From NCBI RefSeq assembly GCF_035818635.1, contig NZ_JAYLLH010000027.1:1-60451 (forward strand): a stretch of 60,451 bases of DNA, read 5' to 3'. Under the pieces are notes generated by a model, which saw only the letters and a program-made list of their open reading frames with translations, was not told the DNA's origin and searched no databases. Shown in pieces: positions 1 to 7,167 of the stretch. Source of the DNA: Mesobacterium_A hydrothermale. Lineage in GTDB: Bacteria; Pseudomonadota; Alphaproteobacteria; Rhodobacterales; Rhodobacteraceae. Each line of letters starts with the position of its first letter. The stretch's first letter is position 1. The translations under genes and the position numbers were made by a program.

Positions 1-143
1 TTTGGCGGGCAGACCCCAACGACATCATCGCCGCAAGAAATCGAGGGTTCCAAATGTTGGATTCAATCCACTAGCAGCCGCGCGGGCGCGTGGGAACGCG
101 CGATGTGATTGCCGCAGCTAGTTCCCCGCGATAGCGTGCGGAC
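1..143. other. left edge, no assignable gene
   Basis: One forward frame is open from the window edge to a TAG at 72-74 (about 23 residues, ending MLDSIH). It could be the C-terminal tail of a gene that lies outside the window, but it is too short to identify. The rest, 75-143, is a short leader to the YdcF-like gene. I see no RNA gene or repeat here. Confidence 0.3.
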
Positions 144-617
144 ATGACCTTGCCCACCGCCATCGTACTGGGTGCCGCCGTCTGGCCCGGCGGTCAGCCA
201 TCGCCAACGCTGCGGCGGCGGGCGCTGCATGCGGCCCGGCTGTGGCACCGGGGCAAGGTGGGCACGATCATTGCTTGTGGCGGGCTTGGTCAGCATCCGC
301 CGTCAGAGGCCGAGGTGATCCGCGACCTGTGCATCGCCGAAGGGGTCGATCCGGCGGCGATCCGGCTGGAGGACCGCTCTGCCACCACCGAGGAGAACCT
401 GCGCCTTGCCCTGCCCTTGCTGGAAACCCGGCAGGTGATCATCGTCACCGATCATTACCACGCGCCGCGGGCACGGCTGGTGGCGCGGCGGCTGGGGCTG
501 GACGCGCGCAGCAGCAGCCCGCCCCTGCGCGGCAGCAAACCGCGCGCCCAGATCAAGGCGGGCCTGCGCGAAATACCCGCCTACCTGTGGTACCTGCTGT
601 CCGGCAAAGGGTGTTAG
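144..617 (+). CDS. YdcF/SanA-like DUF218 family protein
   Basis: This is a 157-residue protein of the YdcF/ElyC/SanA (DUF218) family. These proteins have a Rossmann-like fold and are linked to envelope metabolism, but no reaction is firmly assigned to this branch. The family signature is visible: an N-terminal IVLGAAVWPGG strand-loop, an acidic SEAEVIRDL segment near residue 53, then a DRSATTEENL motif near residue 77, followed by a VTDHYHAPRA stretch. There is no signal peptide or membrane helix, so it is probably a soluble short form. Its stop codon overlaps the stop of the next, convergent gene by 3 bases (TTAG at 614-617), so no terminator separates the two. The family call is good; the role is unknown. 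Confidence 0.8.
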   Translation: MTLPTAIVLGAAVWPGGQPSPTLRRRALHAARLWHRGKVGTIIACGGLGQHPPSEAEVIRDLCIAEGVDPAAIRLEDRSATTEENLRLALPLLETRQVIIVTDHYHAPRARLVARRLGLDARSSSPPLRGSKPRAQIKAGLREIPAYLWYLLSGKGC

Positions 618-994
618 CGCGCCACCGTCACCCGGATCGAGGTGCCGGTGCTGCCGCGACCATAGATCTCCACCAGCACCGACGCGCCTCCGCGCATCAG
701 GATGTCTGCGGCGGCCGGGTCGATCCAGCCATTCATGATCCATTGCTCCATTCGGCCCCGGTCGCCGATGTCGTCAAAGAACGGATCCCATTCGTCACCT
801 GGCTGAAAGATGCCGAACTTGTGAAAGTTGGCACGGTCCTGCCGCAGCACCTGCCATGGCGCGGACAGGCGCGCACCCTTGGAGTTGTAGAGGTCATCTT
901 CACCGATATAGGCATGATAGCTGCCAATGATCTGATCGGCCTGCGCCGCCGCAGCCCCCAGCATCAGCCCCAAAACTGTGAAAATTCGCAGCAT
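614..994 (-). CDS. small secreted protein of unknown function
   Basis: The protein is 126 residues if it starts at the ATG at 994. That start puts a clean signal peptide at the N-terminus (MLRIFTVLGLMLGAAAAQA) with an AAG-rich ribosome site just upstream; a longer frame beginning at 1054 would bury it. The mature part contains a SYHAYIGEDDLYNSKG stretch and the acidic, aromatic segment PGDEWDPFFDD, and is probably periplasmic. I do not recognise a catalytic motif. It converges on the YdcF-like gene with overlapping stops. The 247 bases upstream (995-1241) hold no gene and must carry its promoter and that of the divergent L,D-transpeptidase. Confidence 0.65.
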   Translation of the reverse strand: MLRIFTVLGLMLGAAAAQADQIIGSYHAYIGEDDLYNSKGARLSAPWQVLRQDRANFHKFGIFQPGDEWDPFFDDIGDRGRMEQWIMNGWIDPAAADILMRGGASVLVEIYGRGSTGTSIRVTVAR

Positions 995-1241
995 CTGCTG
1001 GCCCTTGTCCTTGGATCTGTCATGAGCGTACCCGGAGTCCTGCCCCGCGGCCACAAGAACCGGCGTGCCGACAGGCCCCTTTGCAGGCTTGCCTGATCAG
1101 GCGGCTGGCCAGAACAGACCGAACCGGCAGACCTGTCGCGCGGGTGTCACGAACCCGGTACGGACAGGGCTTGAGCATTGCCTTTTGCCCGATCATGGTC
1201 AATCTGAAGGATGCCTACAGATTACGCCGAATGAGGAAACG

Positions 1242-1796
1242 ATGATTTCACGACGCTCTTTGATTGCCGCGTCCCTGGCTGCAGCGGCGGTTCCGTCGCT
1301 GGCCAGCGCGTTCGAACTGAACCCGGTGTTCAAGCCGCAGCAGGTGCGGATGGACCCGACAATCGAACCTGGCCAGATCCTGATCCTGCCCCGGGCGCAT
1401 TTCCTGTATTTCGTAACCGCCCCTGGACAGGCGCTGCGCTATGGCGTTGGCGTGGGCAAGGCCGGGCTGGAATTCACGGGCGAGGCGGTGATCCAGGTCA
1501 AGAAGGAATGGCCGACCTGGCGCCCGACGCAAGAGATGATCGAACGCGATCCCAAGACCTATGGCAAGTTCAAGGACAACGATTATGTCCAGCCGGGCGG
1601 TCCGGGCAACCCGCTGGGGTCGCGCGCGCTGTACCTGTTCCAGAACGGGCGTGACACGTTCTTTCGAATCCACGGGACAACCCAGCCCAGTTCGATCGGG
1701 CGGTCCGTTTCGAACGGTTGTATCCGCATGATCAACGAACATGTGCAGGACCTGTACAGCCGCGTGCCGATCGGAACCCGCGTAACCGTTCTGTAA
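1242..1796 (+). CDS. L,D-transpeptidase (YkuD domain)
   Basis: The protein has 184 residues. It begins with a twin-arginine-like n-region (MISRRSLIAA) and a hydrophobic stretch ending ASA near residue 23, so it is exported. The YkuD fold follows, with the catalytic block intact: His144 in RIHGTTQPSSIG and the nucleophile Cys160 in SVSNGCIRM. Such enzymes make 3-3 peptidoglycan cross-links or attach proteins to peptidoglycan in the periplasm. The ATG at 1242 was chosen because GAGGAAAC lies 2-9 bases upstream and the signal peptide starts there; a longer frame opens at 1065 but adds unlikely sequence. The gene stands alone. Residues 118-126 form a Pro/Gly-rich loop (QPGGPGNPL) common in this branch. 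Confidence 0.9.
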   Translation: MISRRSLIAASLAAAAVPSLASAFELNPVFKPQQVRMDPTIEPGQILILPRAHFLYFVTAPGQALRYGVGVGKAGLEFTGEAVIQVKKEWPTWRPTQEMIERDPKTYGKFKDNDYVQPGGPGNPLGSRALYLFQNGRDTFFRIHGTTQPSSIGRSVSNGCIRMINEHVQDLYSRVPIGTRVTVL

Positions 1797-1953
1797 GCGA
1801 TGGCGCGGCGCATCATCGCCGCGCATGTGACGCGCGCTTGGCATAGCGGGCAGAACATGGCCCCGGAAGTGCCTTAATCGCGCCCGATTCGGGGCGCTTA
1901 ACTTGGCATTAAGGCAAGGGTGACATCGTTGCCCAAGCAACAGGAGACCAGAC

Positions 1954-2157
1954 ATGACCGCAATTGCCACAAACTTCGGAAGCTTCCTTGGGGTCTTTGC
2001 AGCAGTGTATGGCTGGGCCGCCCTGGACATGTCGCTGACCTCTGCCTGCGCGGTCTACGCGATCTTCAGCATCAGCTTTGGCGCGCTGGCCGCGATCATG
2101 CAGGCCACCCGCGGCCAGACCGACTATTCCGACGGGGATCTGGCCCTGACAGCCTGA
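1954..2157 (+). CDS. small two-helix membrane protein
   Basis: The protein has 67 residues, with two hydrophobic segments (about 9-27 and 32-49) and a short acidic tail (DYSDGDLALTA). A good ribosome site, CAGGAG, lies upstream of the ATG and a terminator hairpin follows at once, so it looks like a real single-gene transcript. I do not recognise a family. The 157 bases before it include GC-rich inverted repeats, for example GCGCCC-GATTC-GGGGCGC near 1886, which may end the L,D-transpeptidase transcript. Confidence 0.65.
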   Translation: MTAIATNFGSFLGVFAAVYGWAALDMSLTSACAVYAIFSISFGALAAIMQATRGQTDYSDGDLALTA

Positions 2158-2168
2158 CCCATACCAAA

Positions 2169-2186
2169 CCCCGGACCGGTCCGGGG
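2169..2186 (+). terminator. hairpin terminator after small membrane gene
   Basis: This is an 18-base perfect palindrome (CCCCGGA / CCGG loop / TCCGGGG) that starts 12 bases after the stop codon. A CGTTTGTT stretch follows, and an AAA/TTT flank extends the stem. It lies between a rightward gene and the convergent tesA, so it could act in both directions. Confidence 0.6.
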
Positions 2187-2248
2187 CGTTTGTTCGCATC
2201 ACTCGTGAAGCGCGGTTCGGTCTCCGGGCCGCGTTTCAATTTTCCGGC

Positions 2249-2929
2249 TCAACTGCCCTGCGCCGCTTCGACCCGCGCGATCAGCTCTTCGACCGATGGG
2301 CCAATGGCGTCGACGATCCGCGCCACGCCGCGCTGATTGGGGTGAATCCCGTCGTCCTGCATGAAGTCGGTCACATCCCCGGGCATTTCGCCGTTTTCGG
2401 TCAGACCCTGGAAAAAGGACGGAAAGAACACGGTGCCATAGGTCTGCGCCAGTTCGGGATAAAGCGCATCGAAGGCCGCCTTGTAGTCGGGGCCATAATT
2501 CGACGGCGCGACCATGCCCACCAGCAGAACTTGCAGGTCGCGCTCCTGCGCCACCTTCAGAATCCCGTCTATATTGGCGCGCGCCAGTTCGGGCGCCAGG
2601 CCACGCAGCATGTCATTGCCGCCGAGGGTGACGATCATCGCGTCGATTTCCGGCGAAAGCGACCACTCCACGCGTGACAGCCCCCCTGCCGTTGTGTCGC
2701 CCGACACACCGGCGTTCACGATCCTGACATCGTGCCCCCGCGCCCCCAGCCAGTCGCGCAATTGCGGGACAAAGCCTTCGTGGTCCATCAGGCCGTAGCC
2801 CGCCGTCAGGCTGTCGCCCAGTGCCAGGATATCGACCCGATCCGCCTGTGCCGCGCTGGAAAAGGCAAGAAATACAACCATCGCCTTGCTGATCCCCGCC
2901 AGACGCCCATATGTGTCACACCAAACCAT
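2249..2929 (-). CDS. tesA: arylesterase / acyl-CoA thioesterase I-like SGNH hydrolase
   Basis: This 226-residue SGNH hydrolase resembles TesA. Block I is ALGDSLTAGYG (Ser40), the GxND block is TLGGNDMLRG, and the last block carries the catalytic Asp-x-x-His as DDGIHPN. The first 30 residues end SSAAQA before ADRV and look like a signal peptide, placing it in the periplasm. The ATG at 2929 was chosen because AAGGGA lies upstream on the minus strand. Only 15 bases separate this start from the divergent ybbA start. The same tesA - ybbA/ybbP arrangement is conserved in enterobacteria, which suggests a functional link between the esterase and the exporter-like complex. Confidence 0.9.
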   Translation of the reverse strand: MVWCDTYGRLAGISKAMVVFLAFSSAAQADRVDILALGDSLTAGYGLMDHEGFVPQLRDWLGARGHDVRIVNAGVSGDTTAGGLSRVEWSLSPEIDAMIVTLGGNDMLRGLAPELARANIDGILKVAQERDLQVLLVGMVAPSNYGPDYKAAFDALYPELAQTYGTVFFPSFFQGLTENGEMPGDVTDFMQDDGIHPNQRGVARIVDAIGPSVEELIARVEAAQGS

Positions 2930-2944
2930 GAGGTTCCCTTTCCG

Positions 2945-3634
2945 ATGCCCGATCCTGTTCTGTCCCTCAAAGATGTCACTTTGAGCCTGCGCGGCAATGC
3001 CGGCATGGTGGGAATCCTGCACGGTATAACTCTGGATGTGAACAGGGGCGAGACTTTGGGCCTGATCGGGCCGTCGGGGTCCGGCAAATCCTCTCTGCTG
3101 ATGATCATGGGCGGGCTGGAACGGGCGACATCGGGCAGTGTGCAGGCGCTGGGCCAGGACCTGACCGCGATGAACGAGGACGCGCTGGCACGATTCCGGC
3201 GCGATCACATGGGGGTTGTGTTCCAATCCTTTCACCTGATTCCGACGATGACCGCGCTGGAAAACGTCGCCACGCCGCTGGAACTGGCCGGGGTCAAGGA
3301 TGCCTTCGACCGCGCCCAGGCAGAACTGGAGGCGGTAGGGCTTGGCCACCGCGCCGATCATTACCCGGCGCAAATGTCGGGCGGCGAACAACAGCGCGTT
3401 GCGCTGGCACGGGCGTCGGCCCCAAGGCCGCAGATCCTGCTGGCGGATGAACCGACGGGCAACCTGGACGGCGCCAATGGCACCGCGATCATGGACCTTT
3501 TGTTTGGCCTGCGCGACCGGCATGGGGCGACGCTGGTTCTGGTGACCCATTCCAACACGCTGGCCGCGCGCTGCGACAGGATCGTGCGCCTGACCGACGG
3601 GCAGGTCGCCAAAGACGCACAGGCCGCGGAATGA
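2945..3634 (+). CDS. ybbA: ABC transporter ATP-binding protein, YbbA/LolD-like
   Basis: The protein is a 229-residue nucleotide-binding subunit of the MacB/LolD/FtsE class. Walker A is GPSGSGKS at 42-49, the Q-loop is VVFQSFHL near 91-98, the signature is SGGEQ at 145-149, Walker B is ILLADEP at 164-170, and an H-loop (VTHS) follows. It pairs with the FtsX-type permease, whose ATG overlaps this stop (ATGA at 3631-3634). Families of this kind work on lipophilic or envelope substrates rather than as classical importers. The ATG at 2945 has GAGG 12-15 bases upstream, inside the 15-base gap shared with tesA. Confidence 0.9.
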   Translation: MPDPVLSLKDVTLSLRGNAGMVGILHGITLDVNRGETLGLIGPSGSGKSSLLMIMGGLERATSGSVQALGQDLTAMNEDALARFRRDHMGVVFQSFHLIPTMTALENVATPLELAGVKDAFDRAQAELEAVGLGHRADHYPAQMSGGEQQRVALARASAPRPQILLADEPTGNLDGANGTAIMDLLFGLRDRHGATLVLVTHSNTLAARCDRIVRLTDGQVAKDAQAAE

Positions 3635-6147
3635 GCCTGCGCACCGCGTCCCGCTTTGCCCGCCGCGAACTGCGCGGCGGTTTGCGCGGTTTCCGCATTT
3701 TTCTGGCCTGCCTGGCGCTGGGGGTGGCGGCGATTGCCGGGGTCGGCTCGGTTCGATCCGCGATCGAAGCCGGACTGGAAGGTCAGGGCGCGATCCTTCT
3801 GGGCGGCGAGGCCGAGGCGCGGTTCACCTATCGCTTTGCCAACGAGGCCGAAAAGGCGTGGCTGGCTTCGGTCGCCGACAAGGTCTCGGAAATCACCGAT
3901 TTCCGGTCCATGGCCGTGATCGAGCGCGATGGACAGACCGAGCGCGCACTGACGCAGATCAAGTCGGTCGACGATGCCTATCCGCTGACTGGCACGGTGA
4001 CCCTGTCGCCCGAAATGCCGCTGGAACAGGCGCTGGCCGGTGACAGCGCGGTCATGGCCCCGGCGCTGGCCGACCGGCTGGGGCTGAAACCCGGCGACAC
4101 GTTCCGGCTTGGCACCAAGGCCTATACCCTGTCCGCGATCCTGACAGTGGAACCCGACGGCGCGGGCGACGGCTTTGGCCTTGGGCCGCGCACCTTGCTG
4201 CGGACCGCGGCGCTGGACGGGTCGGGCCTGCTGCAACCGGGCACGCTGTTTGAAACCAAGTACCGGCTGACCCTGCCCCCCGGCACCGATCTGGACGCGC
4301 TGAAAGACACGGCAGAGGACCGGTTCCGCGACACGGGCCTGCGCTGGCGCGATTCCCGGAACGGAGCGCCGGGAATCTCCCGGTTCGTTGACCGGCTGGG
4401 CGCGTTCCTGGTGCTTGTTGGCCTGTCGGGGTTGGCTGTCGGCGGTGTCGGCGTGTCCGCAGCCGTGCGCGCCTATCTGGCGCAAAAGACATCCGTCATC
4501 GCGACGCTGCGCACGCTGGGGGCCAGCCGCGCGACGATCTTCCAGACCTATTTCCTGCAAGTGGGCGCGCTCAGCCTTCTGGGGATCGCCATCGGTCTTG
4601 CCCTGGGTGCACTGGTGCCAATCGCGTTTTCGGCGCTGATCTCTGCCTCGCTGCCGGTGCCCGCGGTCTTTGCGCTTTATCCCAAGCCGCTGTTCGAGGC
4701 GGCGGTTTACGGTATCCTGACCGCGCTGCTGTTCACGCTCTGGCCGCTGGCACGGACCGAGGACGTGCGCGCCGCGACCCTGTTCCGCGATGCGCTGGAC
4801 AGCGCACGGCTGTTGCCTGCGTGGCGGTACGTCGGGATGACGCTTGTCCTGCTGGCGGCGCTGGTGGGTACGGCGGTTCTGTTTTCGGGCAATACGCGGC
4901 TGACGCTGGGTATTGCCGGCGGTATTCTTGGGGCGCTGGTGTTGCTGATGCTGGCCGCGGTGCTGATCCGCCTTGCCGCGCGCCACAGCGCCCGGCTGGC
5001 CCGGGGCCGCCCGGTGCTGCGCTGGGCGCTGGGGGCGATCGGCGGACCACGCGAAGCCGCTGTATCGGTGGTTCTGTCGCTGGGGCTGGGCCTGTCGGTG
5101 CTGGCCGCCGTCGGCCAGATCGACGGCAACCTGCGCAGCGCGATTTCCCGCGACCTGCCCGAAGTCGCGCCAAGCTATTTCTTCGTCGACATCCAGAAGG
5201 ACCAGATCGACGGGTTCCTGTCACGGCTGAACGACGACCCCGAGGTCAGCAAGGTCGACCACGCGCCGATGTTGCGTGGTGTGGTCACCCAGATCAACGG
5301 CCGCCCCGCGACCGAGGTGGCGGGCGGCCACTGGGTGGTGCGCGGGGATCGGGGGATCACCTATTCGGCCAAGCCGGATGGGCGGACGACCGTTGTCGCC
5401 GGGGAATGGTGGCCCGAAAATTACGCCGGTCCGCCGCAGGTCAGCTTCGCCGCCGAAGAGGCCGAGGAAATCGGCCTGAAACTGGGCGATACCGTCACCG
5501 TCAACATCCTGGGCCGTGACATTACCGCGACCATCACCAGCTTCCGCGAGGTCGATTTCTCGACCGCCGGGATCGGTTTCGTCATGACGATGAACCCCGC
5601 CGCCTTGCAGGCCGCGCCGCATACGTTCATCGCCACGGTCTATGCCGCACCCGAGGCCGAGGCGCGCATCCTGCGCGAGCTGGCCAATGCCTATCCCAAC
5701 ATCACGGCGATCCGGGTGCGCGACGCCATCGACCGGGTCAGCGAACTGCTGGAAGGCATCGCCAGCGCCACCCGCTGGGGCGCGGCGGCAACCCTGTTGA
5801 CCGGGTTCCTGGTGCTGATCGGGGCGGCGGCGGCGGGCGAACAGGCCCGCACCTACGAGGCCGCGGTGCTGAAGACGCTGGGTGCCAGCCGAGCGCGCAT
5901 TCTGCGCAGCTTTGCCCTGCGGGCCGGGCTCTTGGGCGCTGGTGCGGGAACGGTGGCGATCGGTGCCGGTATCCTGGGCGGCTGGGCCGTCAGCCATTTC
6001 GTCATGGAAACGGATTTCGCGGTCATGTGGTCATCGGCATTCGGGATCGTGATCGGCGGCGTGGTGGCCACGCTGCTGGCCGGGCTTGGCTTTGCCTGGT
6101 CCCCGTTGGCGGCACGTCCCGCCCGGGTTTTGCGCGCGCGGGAATAG
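3631..6147 (+). CDS. ybbP: FtsX-like permease, YbbP type
   Basis: This 838-residue inner-membrane protein is the membrane partner of YbbA. The layout is typical of YbbP. One N-terminal helix (about 22-42) is followed by a long periplasmic domain to about 255. Next come three helices forming the first FtsX core (about 255-375), a further helix pair (about 400-445), and another helix near 485-500 that leads into a second periplasmic domain. The last FtsX core lies at about 700-835. The motif RTLGASRATI in the first core is echoed by KTLGASRARIL in the second, showing the internal duplication. The start overlaps the ybbA stop, so the two are translationally coupled. Confidence 0.9.
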   Translation: MSLRTASRFARRELRGGLRGFRIFLACLALGVAAIAGVGSVRSAIEAGLEGQGAILLGGEAEARFTYRFANEAEKAWLASVADKVSEITDFRSMAVIERDGQTERALTQIKSVDDAYPLTGTVTLSPEMPLEQALAGDSAVMAPALADRLGLKPGDTFRLGTKAYTLSAILTVEPDGAGDGFGLGPRTLLRTAALDGSGLLQPGTLFETKYRLTLPPGTDLDALKDTAEDRFRDTGLRWRDSRNGAPGISRFVDRLGAFLVLVGLSGLAVGGVGVSAAVRAYLAQKTSVIATLRTLGASRATIFQTYFLQVGALSLLGIAIGLALGALVPIAFSALISASLPVPAVFALYPKPLFEAAVYGILTALLFTLWPLARTEDVRAATLFRDALDSARLLPAWRYVGMTLVLLAALVGTAVLFSGNTRLTLGIAGGILGALVLLMLAAVLIRLAARHSARLARGRPVLRWALGAIGGPREAAVSVVLSLGLGLSVLAAVGQIDGNLRSAISRDLPEVAPSYFFVDIQKDQIDGFLSRLNDDPEVSKVDHAPMLRGVVTQINGRPATEVAGGHWVVRGDRGITYSAKPDGRTTVVAGEWWPENYAGPPQVSFAAEEAEEIGLKLGDTVTVNILGRDITATITSFREVDFSTAGIGFVMTMNPAALQAAPHTFIATVYAAPEAEARILRELANAYPNITAIRVRDAIDRVSELLEGIASATRWGAAATLLTGFLVLIGAAAAGEQARTYEAAVLKTLGASRARILRSFALRAGLLGAGAGTVAIGAGILGGWAVSHFVMETDFAVMWSSAFGIVIGGVVATLLAGLGFAWSPLAARPARVLRARE

Positions 6148-6226
6148 GCTCGGCACAATTCGCCACCTTGCACCCGTGGCGCTGGGCTGGCACATCGGGC
6201 GTACCCGTTTCTCCCCGGAGCCATTG

Positions 6227-7096
6227 ATGACAGACCACCTGCCCATGCCAATCCCCGCGCCGCTGACCCGCGCCCAGCGCACCAGCATCGTCAACCTGAT
6301 CCGCCGCACCGCCAAGGCAGAAATCCTGCCGCGGTTCCAAACCCTGTCAAAGCACGACATCGACCAGAAGACCGGCCCGCAGGACGTGGTGACAGAAGCC
6401 GACCGGGCCTCGGAACGGATGATCGCGCGCGGGTTGCTGGGGCTGTTTCCGAACGCCCTGATCGTGGGCGAGGAAGACGTGGCCGAAAACCCCGAAATCG
6501 TGAACAAGATCGCCGATGCCGAGATGGCCTTTACCATCGACCCGGTCGACGGGACGTGGAACTTTGCCCATGGCATGCCGCTGTTCGGGGTCATCCTGTC
6601 GATGACCCGCTTCGGCACGCCGGTGTTCGGGCTGCTCTACGATCCGATCATGGATGACGTGATCATTGCCGAAGAAGGCGGAACTGCGCAGCTGATCCGC
6701 CCGCGCCGCGCGGCGCAACATCTGAGCGTTTCGGACGGTGGAGAGATCAAGGATCTGACCGGTTTCGTCGGGCTGCACCATTTACCTGAGGCAAAAAAGG
6801 CGGCACAGGCGGCGACCCTGCCGCTTTTTGCGCGGGTCAACACGCTGCGCTGCGCGTGCCACGAATTCCGCATGATGGCGCAGGGGCATGTGGATTTCAT
6901 CCTGTCCGCCGGTCTGACGCCCTGGGATCACGCCGCAGGCGCGCTGGCGGTGCAACAGGCGGGCGGCCATGTCGCCTTGCTGGACGGGTCGGCCTATCGC
7001 GCCGATGCGAAGCGGTCGCAGTACCTGCTGTGTGCCGCGAACAAGGACCTGTGGGACAAGCTGGCCGAGATCTACGCGTTCCTGCTGGAAGAATGA
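6227..7096 (+). CDS. inositol monophosphatase family protein (possible histidinol-phosphatase)
   Basis: This 289-residue protein belongs to the Mg-dependent, Li-sensitive phosphatase superfamily. The metal-binding set is present: a Glu pair at 82-83 (VGEEDV), DPVDGT at 105-110, and a C-terminal TPWDHAAGAL. Substrates in the family include inositol-1-phosphate, histidinol phosphate and PAP. In Rhodobacteraceae such proteins often serve as the HisN-type histidinol-phosphatase, but nothing in this neighbourhood confirms that. The ATG at 6227 was chosen over an upstream extension that would run into ybbP, and a GGAG lies 8 bases before it. A strong double terminator follows. Confidence 0.85.
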   Translation: MTDHLPMPIPAPLTRAQRTSIVNLIRRTAKAEILPRFQTLSKHDIDQKTGPQDVVTEADRASERMIARGLLGLFPNALIVGEEDVAENPEIVNKIADAEMAFTIDPVDGTWNFAHGMPLFGVILSMTRFGTPVFGLLYDPIMDDVIIAEEGGTAQLIRPRRAAQHLSVSDGGEIKDLTGFVGLHHLPEAKKAAQAATLPLFARVNTLRCACHEFRMMAQGHVDFILSAGLTPWDHAAGALAVQQAGGHVALLDGSAYRADAKRSQYLLCAANKDLWDKLAEIYAFLLEE

Positions 7097-7100
7097 CAAC

Positions 7101-7163
7101 AGCCAGGTGACGCGGCCGTCACCTGGCTGCAATGAAAACGGGCGCCCGATCGGGCGCCCGTTT
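7101..7163. terminator. tandem-hairpin bidirectional terminator
   Basis: Two perfect hairpins lie between convergent genes. The first, 7101-7128, has a 12-bp stem (AGCCAGGTGACG) with a CGGC loop. The second, 7136-7163, has arms AAACGGGCGCCCG and CGGGCGCCCGTTT, giving A and T tracts on opposite sides. The second hairpin can stop both the phosphatase and gcvP transcripts. Confidence 0.85.
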
Positions 7164-7167
7164 CCGT

